Assembly: GCA_964611435.1 (NCBI GenBank)
Contig: CAZSXT010000004.1
Coordinates: 62,001 to 126,000 of the forward strand
From: JAYPHU01 sp964611435
Lineage (GTDB): Bacteria; Pseudomonadota; Alphaproteobacteria; Rhodospirillales; UBA2165
Direction: 5' to 3'
DNA length: 64,000 nucleotides
Part shown: piece after piece, positions 16,745 through 24,626 of the stretch
Numbering within the stretch: the stretch's first letter is position 1
Layout: every line of letters starts with the position of its first letter
Program-made: the position numbers and the translations under genes
The notes under the pieces: model-generated
What the model saw: the letters and a program-made list of their open reading frames with translations, nothing else
The model's database searches: none
Told to the model about the DNA's origin: nothing

Positions 16745-17611
16745 TCAGGCTGAGGCAAACACGACTTCCGTTGAGCAACGCCGAAGTTCGCGCTTTTGGG
16801 CAAAGTTATACGGCCGGCCCCGGTGCAGTGTGCACCGGTTGTCCCACATCAGGACGTCATTGTTCCGCCACTCGTGGCGGTACACGAACTCTCTCTGGGT
16901 CGCATGCTCCAACAGATCCAGCAGGAACATCCGCGCCGCCGCCGTCGGCATGCCTTCAATTTCACGGGTATGTATGCCGATGAACAGGGATTTCCGGCCT
17001 GATTCCGGGATCGTATGGACGATTGGCCAATGGACCGGTGGCAGTTTCTCCATGCCTTCCGGGGTGAAATGCGCACCGCCCAGCATGTTCCGGGAATGAA
17101 ACGCCCAATGTTCGGCGACCAGGCCTTCAATCCGGGCCTTCATATCCTCGTCCAGCGCATCGTAAGCCGCCCGCTGATCGGCGAATTCGGTCTGCCCCCC
17201 TTCCCCCGGCAGATCGATACCGCAGAGGATGGAATATTGCGCCGGCGGATTTTTAAAGGAACTGTCGCTGTGCCACATCTGATTGGCGATCAGCGAGACA
17301 TTGCGGGCATTGTCCGTGGGCAGCACGGCGCCGTCATCATCCACATTCGCCAGATCAATCACGTCCGGGTTTTTGAGGCGTTGTTTTTGGTTGCTGGCCA
17401 GATTCAGCCCAGCGTCAATGGGTCCAAAATTTTTGGCGAAGGCGGCGTGCTGATCCTCGGTGATGGGCTGATTGTGGAACACCAACACCGCATACTGGTT
17501 TATGCCACTTTGGATTGCAGAAACTTGTTCCAGCGTCAGCGACTCGCGCAAGTCAATGCCGGTGACTTCGGCCCCGAAAACAGGATGAAGCGGCGTGATT
17601 TGTATGGTCAT
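16745..17611 (-). CDS. TauD/TfdA-family Fe(II)/2-oxoglutarate dioxygenase
   Basis: 288 residues. The metal site is H114-x-D116 (MWHSDSSFK) and H263 (WDNRCTLHRGRPY); R274 or R277-R278 should hold 2-oxoglutarate. The RGRPY segment differs from the HYALFDY type of the 14,819 copy and is closer to the 22,374 copy, like 2,4-D/alpha-ketoglutarate dioxygenases (TfdA side). Monocistronic. It ends 10 bases from the convergent EamA gene, so readthrough or antisense overlap is possible. Substrate unknown. Confidence 0.88.
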   Translation of the reverse strand: MTIQITPLHPVFGAEVTGIDLRESLTLEQVSAIQSGINQYAVLVFHNQPITEDQHAAFAKNFGPIDAGLNLASNQKQRLKNPDVIDLANVDDDGAVLPTDNARNVSLIANQMWHSDSSFKNPPAQYSILCGIDLPGEGGQTEFADQRAAYDALDEDMKARIEGLVAEHWAFHSRNMLGGAHFTPEGMEKLPPVHWPIVHTIPESGRKSLFIGIHTREIEGMPTAAARMFLLDLLEHATQREFVYRHEWRNNDVLMWDNRCTLHRGRPYNFAQKRELRRCSTEVVFASA

Positions 17612-17815
17612 GGCGACACTCTCTATCTCCAGAAATATAAGGATTTCAGGGGACCAAGGTCAACGCTGTCGCGATAGCCATTTAATCTTCAGTAGAATAA
17701 CCTGATGTGGCGTTATCTTTCTAGTGATCGTGGTAAACCCCTATATCAATTTCGTAAAACGAAAGAGATACTATCGAAAGGCCATGCGGCAACGACCGCA
17801 TGTGGAGTGGTGAAA

Positions 17816-18421
17816 GTGTTTCAAACAAAATTATGTATTCTTGGGGTGCTGGCGGCGCTTGTCCTGTCCGCTTGCAGCTCCACTAGTCCGGAATTCAGAG
17901 CCGGTCTCAAGGCTTTTGAAGCCGAGGACTATGCGGCTGCGCTAAAACAGTGGCAGCCCGTGGCCAACAAGAAAGACGCCGACGCCCAGCACAGTATCGG
18001 CTGGATGTACGAAAACGGTCTTGGCGTCGAAAAAGATATGAAAGCCGCCGCAGATTGGTACCAGAAGGCGCTGGACAATGGACACAAGGGCGCGGGTTTG
18101 AACCTGGGCAACATGTATGACGACGGCGATGGCGTGCCCCAGGACTACAAAAAGGCCGCCGAGTTATTTGAAATCGCGACCGGCGCCGGTTTTGCCGAGG
18201 CCTACAACAATTTGGGCCACATGTACCGCAACGGCCAGGGTGTGGAGAAAGACGAGGAAAAAGCGGCTGAATTGCTGCTCGCCGCCGCCAGCGCCGGCTA
18301 TGCGCCAGCGCAAAACACTGTCGGCGTAATGTTTTTTAAGGGCCAGGGCCTCGAACAAAGCGCGGAAGCCGCCTACTACTGGTTTACCAAGGCTGTGCAG
18401 GCGGAACAGCCGGGTGCGTAA
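17816..18421 (+). CDS. Sel1-repeat lipoprotein
   Basis: The GTG at 17816, with GGAG eight bases before, gives a 201-residue lipoprotein: a hydrophobic signal then LVLSAC with the lipobox cysteine near residue 19. About four Sel1-like repeats follow (AQHSIGWMYENGLGVEKDMKA, AGLNLGNMYDDGDGVPQDYKK, AYNNLGHMYRNGQGVEKDEEK-type units in sequence). Sel1 repeats form superhelical protein-binding surfaces. The frame is open upstream to 17705, but that part lacks signal character. It is 86 bases before the FecR gene and probably in one operon with it and the CHASE2 kinase, so it may be an envelope adaptor for that sensor. Confidence 0.85.
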   Translation: MFQTKLCILGVLAALVLSACSSTSPEFRAGLKAFEAEDYAAALKQWQPVANKKDADAQHSIGWMYENGLGVEKDMKAAADWYQKALDNGHKGAGLNLGNMYDDGDGVPQDYKKAAELFEIATGAGFAEAYNNLGHMYRNGQGVEKDEEKAAELLLAAASAGYAPAQNTVGVMFFKGQGLEQSAEAAYYWFTKAVQAEQPGA

Positions 18422-18783
18422 CACAATCGCGAGTTTGCCCGGACCTTTCTGACGGCTGAACAAATAAAGGACATCGATCAAAGACTGGGTGTCGGGGAGG
18501 ACGCATCGTGAGGCATTTTATGGCCAATGGCCTCAACCTCAAATCCGCCCAAAAGCTGTCAGCGGTGGCAATCGCCGCCATTGTCTTGCTCCCGGTGGCC
18601 GGCTCCCTCGGCGACGATCGCACCAAGACTGAAACTATCGTCCCGGTCAGCGAATCCCCTGTCAAAACCGCGGCAAACCTGGGTCCCAATGAGTGGCAGG
18701 TCGAAACCGCCTCCGGCAGCGTGGGCGTGACCGAAGACGACACGCCGGGCGCCAGGGAACTTCGCGAAGGCATGGTGGTCGCA

Positions 18784-18821
18784 CCGGGCGCCCGTGTGGA
18801 AACCGGGCGCCCGTGTGGAAA
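18784..18821 (+). repeat. Perfect 19-bp tandem duplication
   Basis: CCGGGCGCCCGTGTGGAAA occurs twice in a row (18,784-18,802 and 18,803-18,821), with a third partial copy (CCGGGC) after it. Nineteen bases shift the reading frame by one and cause the break in the FecR gene. Confidence 0.97.
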
Positions 18822-19200
18822 CCGGGCCGGACGGGTGGGTTGTTTTGACCAACGCCCGGGATGTGATGGCCGTGGCCGCCAAGACAACGTTTTCTTTGCC
18901 GAAGGAAGCACGGGATCCGAAAAACACGCAGGTTTTACAGAATATCGGCAGCATCCTGTTCAAGGTGAACAAAGAACCGGATCGAAAATTCGAAGTCAAA
19001 ACCCCTTTTCTGATCGCCGGGGTCAAAGGCACGACCTTTAGCGTCAGCGTCAGCAATAGTTCTGCCAACGTGTCCGTCAGTGAGGGCACTGTCGGCGTTT
19101 CTTCCTCGGATGGCTCTTCCTCCTCCGATGTCAGCACTGGCCAGACCGCCAGTGTGTCGTCGGCGACCGGTGGCGATGTCAGCGTGAATGCGACGTCAGG

Positions 19201-19497
19201 ACGCGGCGGCCAAGGCCAGGGGCAAGGTCAAGGTCAGGGCGCCGGTCCGGGCGCGGGTCAGGGTAATGCCGGTCGGGGCAACAGCAACGCCGGCGGCAAC
19301 GGGCGTGGCAACGGGCGTGGCGCCGGTCCGGGTCAGAGCGGCGGCAATGCCGGCGGTAACAGCGGTGGCGGCGGTGGCGGCGACAGCGGCGACAGCGGCG
19401 ACAGCGGCAGCTTCGGTGACTCCGGTGGCGGTAACGGCGGCGGTAACGGCGGCGGCAACGGTGGCGGTAACGGCGGCGGTAACGGTGGCGGAAAAGG
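19201..19497 (+). repeat. Low-complexity coding repeats (Gly/Asn-rich tail)
   Basis: About 300 bases of short degenerate repeats encode GQ, GN and DSGDSG runs and end with about five 12-base units for GGGN. They form the disordered tail of the FecR protein. Such tracts change length easily by slippage. Confidence 0.85.
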
Positions 19498-19501
19498 CTA
19501 G

Positions 19502-21814
19502 GTGAGACAGCTTCCCCAGTTCGATATCTCTGGATTTCTGCGTGTGGCGCGAAGAGGGTTTCTACCACACCTTTTGTTGTTTGGGTTTGTCGCCCTTGTC
19601 TACCTCAGCGGCGGACTGTCCTTCCTCGAACACCGGTTGATGGATTTCCGGTTCGAGAATACCCCGCGCACCGCCACCAAGAATCTGGTCATGATCAACT
19701 TGGATCCCAAGAGTATCCGGGAAATCGGCGTCTGGCCCTGGCCACGCAGCACACATGCCCAACTCATCGAAAAATTAAATGACGCCGGGGTGCGACAGAT
19801 CGCCCTGGATATTGACTTCAGTTCCCGCTCTACCCTGGCTGAAGATGAAGCTCTGCTCGCCGCCATGCGGAAATCCCGCGCAAAGATCATCCTTCCCGTC
19901 TTTCGCCAAGAAGTCCGGGACGGGGCCGGCAAATCCAAGTTGGTGCTGTCGGCGCCCTTGCTGCCTTTCCTGAAACAGGCGGAGATCGCCTCCATCAATA
20001 TGCGCCCGGACAGCGATGGCCACGTTCGGAAGCAGGTCTATGTGGAACTGTGGGACGGCCAGGCCGTGCGGTCCATGCCCATGGCCCTGGCGGGCCGGAC
20101 CGACGCCAGTTTTGACAGCTTCAACATTGATTTCGGCATTAAGCACGCCGCCATCCCCCAATACTCGTTCATCGATATCTTGAAAGGCCGGGTCCCGCGT
20201 TCCCTGTTGATCAACAAGGACATCCTGGTTGGCGCAACGGCGATCGAATTGGGTGATCAATTGACCGTCCCCGTGCACAAATCCATCGCCAGCCCCTATG
20301 TTATCGCCCTCGCCTATGAGAGCCTGGTGCAGAAGCGGGAAATCCGAACCCTCAATCCAATGATCCTCTTGCTGGCCGGGTTGATTTTCATCTTTCCGTG
20401 CGCCCGCTTCCTAAATGGGCAAGGCTGGCGCGGGGGCGCCGTCGGGACAGGCCTTTCCATCATCGCCTTCGGCGGCATTCCCTATCTTGTCCAGCTGAGC
20501 TGGCCTCTCTCCATCCAGGCAACACCGCTGATGCTGCAGGTGGTGCTGTCCTATATCTACAGCCTTACCGTCAACCTGGATCGGCAGTCGCTGATCGCCT
20601 TTCGGGCGAGCATGGCCGCTTCTCACCAAAAGTCGGTTATTCGAAAGTATGCGGAGAACGCGTTTGACGGCATGGTCATTGTCGATCACGACGACAAGAT
20701 TGAATTCGCCAATCCAGCGCTGGAGCGGATGTTCGATTTCGGGTCGGGGGAGCTGATCGGCAAACCGGTCAACATCCTCATGGCTGACGAAATCGTGCCG
20801 ATCAACCAAACGGGCACACGAGACGAGAACGACGACACCACCGCCTTATGTTTCGAAACCAGCGGTCAACTCAAGGGTGGGCTCACTTTTCCCATTGAAG
20901 TGGCTGTCACCGAAATTCAACACAAGGTCAGCAAGCACGAATTGGAACAGCGGGAAACCGAACGGGTCAATAAGCTAATGGTGATCCGCGATATTACCGA
21001 CCGGAAGATCATCGAACACGGTCTCCGCGATTCCAACACCGAACTTGAACGCAAGGTCCGCGAACGGACCAAGGAACTGCTTGTCGCCAAGGAAGCCGCC
21101 GAAGCCGCCAACCGGATCAAAGCCGAATTCCTAGCGAATATGAGCCATGAATTCCGCACGCCGCTAAACGCCATCATCGGATTCTCGGAAACCATGTCGA
21201 GCGGCATATTCGGGCCCCTGGGCAACGATAAATACGCAAACTACGCAGAGAACATCTATAACTCCGGCGTCTACTTGATGGATTTGATCAATGACATTCT
21301 CGATGTCTCCGCTATCGAAGTCGGCAAGATTGAACTGCATGAATCCCAGATTGATCTCCTGGATATAGCCGACTCGGCAATCACCATGGTGAGCCACAGG
21401 GCCGCCTTCCACCAGGTGTCCATCATCAACAAGATGGGCGACAAGGCGCCGACCATTTATGCCGATGGCGTCCGCATCAAACAGATCCTCGTCAATCTCC
21501 TGTCCAACGCGGTCAAATACACGCCGGAGAACGGGATCGTAATGCTGCAGATGGATGAAGACCCGGAAGCCGGTCTCAAAATCTTGATCACCGATACCGG
21601 CGTCGGCATGACCGCCCGGGAAATCGAAATCGCCCTGACCCGCTTTGGCCGGGTGCAGAACAGCCAGGTTTCCGAGGTGGAGGGCTCCGGCCTCGGCCTG
21701 CCGCTCGCCGCCGGCCTGGTGGAAGCCCATGGCGGCAAGCTCAACATCACCAGCAAGCCGGAATTCGGCACCACGGTCACCGTCCAACTGCCCGAGGAAC
21801 GGGTGATACACTGA
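19502..21814 (+). CDS. CHASE2-PAS sensor histidine kinase
   Basis: 770 residues. A membrane segment (about 22-38) is followed by an extracytoplasmic CHASE2 domain (about 40-270; FLEHRLMDFRF, NLVMINLDPKSIREIG, WPWPRSTHAQLIEKL). Three membrane segments (about 285-360), a PAS domain (about 385-505), a short coiled coil and the kinase core come next. The phosphoacceptor is H549 in SHEFRTPLNAIIGFSE. The ATP site shows NLLSNAVKYTP (N box, about 668), DTGVGMT (698) and GSGLGLPLA (729). GTG 19502 directly follows the FecR stop codon, so translation is probably coupled to it. No partner response regulator is adjacent. The H-box region resembles PleC/DivJ-type kinases. Confidence 0.92.
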   Translation: MRQLPQFDISGFLRVARRGFLPHLLLFGFVALVYLSGGLSFLEHRLMDFRFENTPRTATKNLVMINLDPKSIREIGVWPWPRSTHAQLIEKLNDAGVRQIALDIDFSSRSTLAEDEALLAAMRKSRAKIILPVFRQEVRDGAGKSKLVLSAPLLPFLKQAEIASINMRPDSDGHVRKQVYVELWDGQAVRSMPMALAGRTDASFDSFNIDFGIKHAAIPQYSFIDILKGRVPRSLLINKDILVGATAIELGDQLTVPVHKSIASPYVIALAYESLVQKREIRTLNPMILLLAGLIFIFPCARFLNGQGWRGGAVGTGLSIIAFGGIPYLVQLSWPLSIQATPLMLQVVLSYIYSLTVNLDRQSLIAFRASMAASHQKSVIRKYAENAFDGMVIVDHDDKIEFANPALERMFDFGSGELIGKPVNILMADEIVPINQTGTRDENDDTTALCFETSGQLKGGLTFPIEVAVTEIQHKVSKHELEQRETERVNKLMVIRDITDRKIIEHGLRDSNTELERKVRERTKELLVAKEAAEAANRIKAEFLANMSHEFRTPLNAIIGFSETMSSGIFGPLGNDKYANYAENIYNSGVYLMDLINDILDVSAIEVGKIELHESQIDLLDIADSAITMVSHRAAFHQVSIINKMGDKAPTIYADGVRIKQILVNLLSNAVKYTPENGIVMLQMDEDPEAGLKILITDTGVGMTAREIEIALTRFGRVQNSQVSEVEGSGLGLPLAAGLVEAHGGKLNITSKPEFGTTVTVQLPEERVIH

Positions 21815-21817
21815 ATA

Positions 21818-21953
21818 TGGATCCTCGGGTCATGCTTCCGGCAGTCCGTGGATAACGAGTGTTTTTTGCCGCTAAATATTTGGTCATGCGCGGTCCTGCC
21901 TGCGCGAAGCCGGAGCTTCGCTACGGCGGAGGCAGACTTGTCCCGCGTATCCA
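21818..21953. repeat. Degenerate inverted pair of palindromic units with an inserted hairpin
   Basis: 21,818-21,858 resembles a plus unit (TGGATCCTCGGGTCATGC to GTCCGTGGATAACGA). 21,881-21,953 is a minus unit (TGGTCATGCGCGGTCC to CCCGCGTATCCA). Its loop is enlarged by a second palindrome, CTGCCTGCGCGAAGCCGGAG followed by CTTCGCTACGGCGGAGGCAG. It begins just after the kinase stop. Confidence 0.7.
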
Positions 21954-21959
21954 TTATTT

Positions 21960-22055
21960 AACCACGAAGATCACAAAGGACACGAAGTTGGTTTTGCGCC
22001 TTAATCCCTTCGTGAACTTCGTGCTCTTCGTGCTCTTCGTGCTCTTCGTGGTGAA
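21960..22055. repeat. ACCACGAAG/CTTCGTGGT inverted repeat with tandem 9-mers
   Basis: AACCACGAAGATCACAAAGG and ACACGAAG at the left pair with CTTCGTG motifs at the right. The right arm contains the 9-base unit TGCTCTTCG three times (about 22,022-22,048) and ends TTCGTGGTGAAC. Repeats of this type occur widely in unrelated bacterial genomes. The function is unknown. Confidence 0.7.
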
Positions 22056-22102
22056 CTAAATGGGCCACCCCCACCCGCGTTGTCCGGATAACCCCGGACC
22101 CC

Positions 22103-22200
22103 GCACCCTCCCCCGTAAAGGGGGAGGGCATTTGGCTGCGGACTTGCTCTCACGACAGCCTTCCCCCCTTGCGGGGGAAGGTGGCCCGAAGGGCCGGATG
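22103..22200. repeat. Two CCCTCCCCC-type palindromes
   Basis: CCCTCCCCC (22,106-22,114) pairs with GGGGGAGGG (22,120-22,128). CCTTCCCCC (22,159-22,167) pairs with GGGGGAAGG (22,173-22,181) and is followed by GTGGCCCGAAGGGCCGGATG. Another member is at 25,936-25,995. They lie downstream of the minus-strand tRNA-Leu and might end its transcript. Confidence 0.7.
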
Positions 22201-22217
22201 GGGTGAACAATATATGG

Positions 22218-22304
22218 TGGTGCCCGCGTCCGGACTTGAACCGGAACTCCCTTACGGAAACGAGATTTTAAGTCTCGCGTGTCTACCAATTCCACCACGC
22301 GGGC
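22218..22304 (-). tRNA. tRNA-Leu (anticodon UAA)
   Basis: Minus-strand cloverleaf of 87 nt. The acceptor stem is GCCCGCG/CGCGGGC, the D arm carries GGTAGACAC, the anticodon stem GCGAGACTTAAAATCTCG contains TAA, the long variable arm is typical of class II tRNAs, the T arm has GGTTCAAGTCC, and CCA is encoded. Confidence 0.97.
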
Positions 22305-22373
22305 ATCGCGTTGAGCGGGCGGTCAACCTATCGTTTTGAATGGATCAGGGAAAGAGGGTTGCGCCTTTCCGCC

Positions 22374-23276
22374 TCAAGAAAGCGCCTGCCACCGCGCATA
22401 CTCATCCACCGCCGCACCGTCCACCATTGTCGGGCCGGTGCCGCGCCCGGAGGTGCGGTGCATGATCCTTGCCTCTGCGCCTTCGTCCCAGGGGCGGCCG
22501 CGATGGTTTACCCGGCGGTTATCCCACATGACGATGTCGCCCTCGTCCCATTCATGGGTGTGCACGAATCGATCCTCCGCGCAAAACGCCCGCAGCTCAT
22601 CGATCAGCGCCTTACCTTCGTCTTCCGGCCAGCCGACGACGGTCTCGGCCTGGGACCCGACATAAAGACACTTGGCCCCGGTCTCTTCATGACGGCGCAC
22701 CAACGGATGGCGGAGCGGCGGCCACTTGGCCCGCTCTTCATCGGTGAACACCAGCCCTTCCTTCATTCGGGAGCGCTGGAAATCATGCTCCAGGATCAAC
22801 CCGTCCAATTCCGCCTGACGTGACGCCGGCAACGCCGCCCACGCGGCTTGCAGATCCGCCCATTGGGTCGCGCCACCGGTGGCGGGCATTTGCCGCGCCG
22901 ACAGGAACGAATAGCGGGCCGGCGCCTGATAAAAGGTGCTGTCCGAATGCCATTGCTGGTTTGAGCGCAGAAACTTGGAAAGCCGGGAGTCCGGATCGCG
23001 CAAGCTTCCGTCTGCCTCCCTATTGGACATGAAGGCCACATGCTGAGTGGGATCCATCAGATCGTCTTCCAACGGGCCGAAGCGCTTGGAGAATTCCACC
23101 TGCTGTTCATCGGTCAGATGCTGGACCTTGAACGCCAAAACCGCGTGTTCCAGCGCAGCCTGGTGCAATACCTCAAACAGCTTGTCATTCAGCGGCTTAC
23201 CGAGATGGATCTCGGTGACCTCGGCGAAGAAGGTCTCGCCGAGCCGGGTTATGCGGGGTCCGCCGTCGAGCGGCAT
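22374..23276 (-). CDS. TauD/TfdA-family Fe(II)/2-oxoglutarate dioxygenase
   Basis: 300 residues from ATG 23276, which has an AGGGGAG site eight bases before; the frame is open slightly further to a TTG that looks unused. Metal ligands are H110-x-D112 (WHSDSTFYQAP) and H258 (WDNRRVNHRGRPW), with R270 or R274 for 2-oxoglutarate. The RGRPW segment places it on the TfdA/2,4-D-like side, near the 16,745 copy. It is first of a minus-strand series but 28 bases downstream of the CinA-type gene, so it could be the last gene of that transcript. Substrate unknown. Confidence 0.88.
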   Translation of the reverse strand: MPLDGGPRITRLGETFFAEVTEIHLGKPLNDKLFEVLHQAALEHAVLAFKVQHLTDEQQVEFSKRFGPLEDDLMDPTQHVAFMSNREADGSLRDPDSRLSKFLRSNQQWHSDSTFYQAPARYSFLSARQMPATGGATQWADLQAAWAALPASRQAELDGLILEHDFQRSRMKEGLVFTDEERAKWPPLRHPLVRRHEETGAKCLYVGSQAETVVGWPEDEGKALIDELRAFCAEDRFVHTHEWDEGDIVMWDNRRVNHRGRPWDEGAEARIMHRTSGRGTGPTMVDGAAVDEYARWQALS

Positions 23277-23303
23277 TGGCTGTTCTCCCCTTATCAATCG
23301 TCC

Positions 23304-24092
23304 CTAATAGTCGTCTTTTGCTTCGCCTTCCGGCGTGACCAGGTCCTGCTCAATGGGCTCGCCGCCCAGATCGACGATCATCGCTTTGATCTTGCCAACA
23401 ATCTCTTCGAGTTCAGCCTCGCTGGTGCCCCGGGACACCAAGGTACAGCCGAACTTTCCGGCGCGGCGGAACGGATAAGAACCGATATCCACGTTTGGGT
23501 GCTCGTCCTGAATCGCGCCCAAACCCGCTGCAACTGCGCCCTCTGGCAGATAACAGGCGACCGCCGCGGAAAGCACCTTGTCCCCGCTTTGCAGGGTCAG
23601 AGCGTAGCCTTCGAACATGGCGCGCATAATCGACGGCACGCCAGCCATCACATAGACATTATCCATCCGGAAGCCCGGCGCCTTGCTGACCGGGTTATAG
23701 ATCAACTCCGCGCCGACGGGGATTTCCGCCATCTTGAGGCGTGCTTCGTTCAGGTTTTCCTTGGCAATGAAACCTTCCAGAAGCTCGACCGCCTCCTTGC
23801 GGCGTTCGATCTCCACGCCAAAGGCCTTAGCGACGCAGGAAGCTGTAATATCGTCGTGGGTCGGGCCAATGCCCCCCGTGGTAAAGACGTAGGTGTATTT
23901 GGCGCGGCATTCGTTGAGCGCGCCGACGATCACGTCTTCCACATCCGGGATCACCCGCGCCTCTCGCAGACGGATGCCCATCTCGGTCAGCCGTTCGGCC
24001 AGCCAGTGCATGTTGGCGTCCTTGGTGCGGCCCGACAGAACCTCGTTGCCGATGATCAATACACACGCGGTGATGGTTTTAGAATCCGCCAT
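23304..24092 (-). CDS. CinA-type molybdopterin-binding domain protein
   Basis: 262 residues from ATG 24092 (AGGGAC site). It consists of the MoaB/Mog-like domain of CinA. Visible are ACVLIIGNEVLSGRTKDAN (about 9-27), the motif TTGGIGPTHDD (about 72-82) and GAELIYNPVSKAPGF. The C-terminal NMN deamidase domain of full-length CinA is absent, as in many alphaproteobacteria. The role is probably in nucleotide or pterin handling; the older name competence/damage-inducible protein carries little functional meaning. It lies downstream of mutT and argJ on the same strand. Confidence 0.85.
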   Translation of the reverse strand: MADSKTITACVLIIGNEVLSGRTKDANMHWLAERLTEMGIRLREARVIPDVEDVIVGALNECRAKYTYVFTTGGIGPTHDDITASCVAKAFGVEIERRKEAVELLEGFIAKENLNEARLKMAEIPVGAELIYNPVSKAPGFRMDNVYVMAGVPSIMRAMFEGYALTLQSGDKVLSAAVACYLPEGAVAAGLGAIQDEHPNVDIGSYPFRRAGKFGCTLVSRGTSEAELEEIVGKIKAMIVDLGGEPIEQDLVTPEGEAKDDY

Positions 24093-24164
24093 AATGTCCC
24101 TGTGCTGGTTGATTTGCGCAGCCATCATTGGCGGATTTTCCGCCGATGGCAAGGGGCGCAGTGA

Positions 24165-24626
24165 TCACAAAAAATCCTGCAGGAGCGCGACCAGCGGTTC
24201 ATCAGCCGGCGGCATAGGATAATCGCCGAGGCGCATGGGCCGCACCCACTTCAATTCCTGACCTTCCTGCGGCATAGGCGCGCCGTTCCACACCCGGCAC
24301 AGGAACAGCGGCATCAGCAGATGAAAATCGTCATAGGCATGAGAGGCAAAGAACAGCGGCGCGAGGCAGCTTTGGCTGACGTCGATGCCGAGTTCTTCCT
24401 CCAGTTCGCGGATCAGGGCCGCCTCGGGCGTTTCACCATCCTTGACCTTACCGCCGGGAAATTCCCAGAGGCCCGCCATGGCCTTGCCTTCGGGACGCTT
24501 TGCGATCAGCACCCGGTCGTCCACATCCAACAGCGCCACGGCGGCGACAAGCACAATCGGCGCACCGGGCTTGGACGCCCGAACCTCCGCTTCCAGACAC
24601 GCCGGATCAGGACCGGTAATCGGCAT
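24165..24626 (-). CDS. mutT: MutT-type 8-oxo-dGTP diphosphatase (Nudix)
   Basis: 153 residues from ATG 24626. The Nudix box runs from G58-G59 to about I81 (GGKVKDGETPEAALIRELEE, then ELGI), with all catalytic glutamates. LWEFPGGK precedes it as in MutT. The enzyme clears oxidised dGTP from the nucleotide pool. The start lies inside the last codons of argJ (20-base overlap), so translation is probably coupled. The argJ-mutT order is common in alphaproteobacteria. Confidence 0.9.
   Translation of the reverse strand: MPITGPDPACLEAEVRASKPGAPIVLVAAVALLDVDDRVLIAKRPEGKAMAGLWEFPGGKVKDGETPEAALIRELEEELGIDVSQSCLAPLFFASHAYDDFHLLMPLFLCRVWNGAPMPQEGQELKWVRPMRLGDYPMPPADEPLVALLQDFL

Larger units (their letters stand above)
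18508..19501 (+). pseudogene. FecR-domain protein, frame broken by a 19-bp duplication
   Basis: The GTG at 18508 has a GGGGAGG site and begins a protein with an N-terminal membrane or signal segment (about 14-33) and a FecR-like domain. After VVAPGARVETG the frame is lost. The remainder (GPDGWVVLTNARDVMAVAAK, KVNKEPDRKFEVKTPFLIAG, GVKGTTFSVSV) continues in another frame to TAG 19499. Removing one copy of the 19-bp repeat at 18,784-18,821 restores a single frame. The C-terminal 100 residues are Gly/Asn/Gln/Ser-rich. FecR-domain proteins are often encoded next to CHASE2 sensors, as here. The break may be real or an assembly error. Confidence 0.85.

Noticed and set aside
19430..19500. Regular short repeats that could suggest a CRISPR-like array
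   Set aside because: Units are only 12 bases, have no spacers and are in frame coding for GGGN; they are a protein tail.
18508..19501. UGA recoding as the cause of the split FecR frame
   Set aside because: The break is explained exactly by a 19-bp tandem duplication, and the downstream part lies in a different frame, so selenocysteine insertion cannot join the halves.
19179..19568. Arginine/histidine-rich minus-strand frame
   Set aside because: It is the reverse reading of the Gly/Asn repeat tail of the FecR protein.
22001..22298. Small frames across the repeat nest and tRNA-Leu
   Set aside because: They read through palindromic repeats and a tRNA gene and have no ribosome sites.
23040..24164. 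374-residue plus-strand frame
   Set aside because: Antisense to TauD and the CinA-type gene; no independent support.
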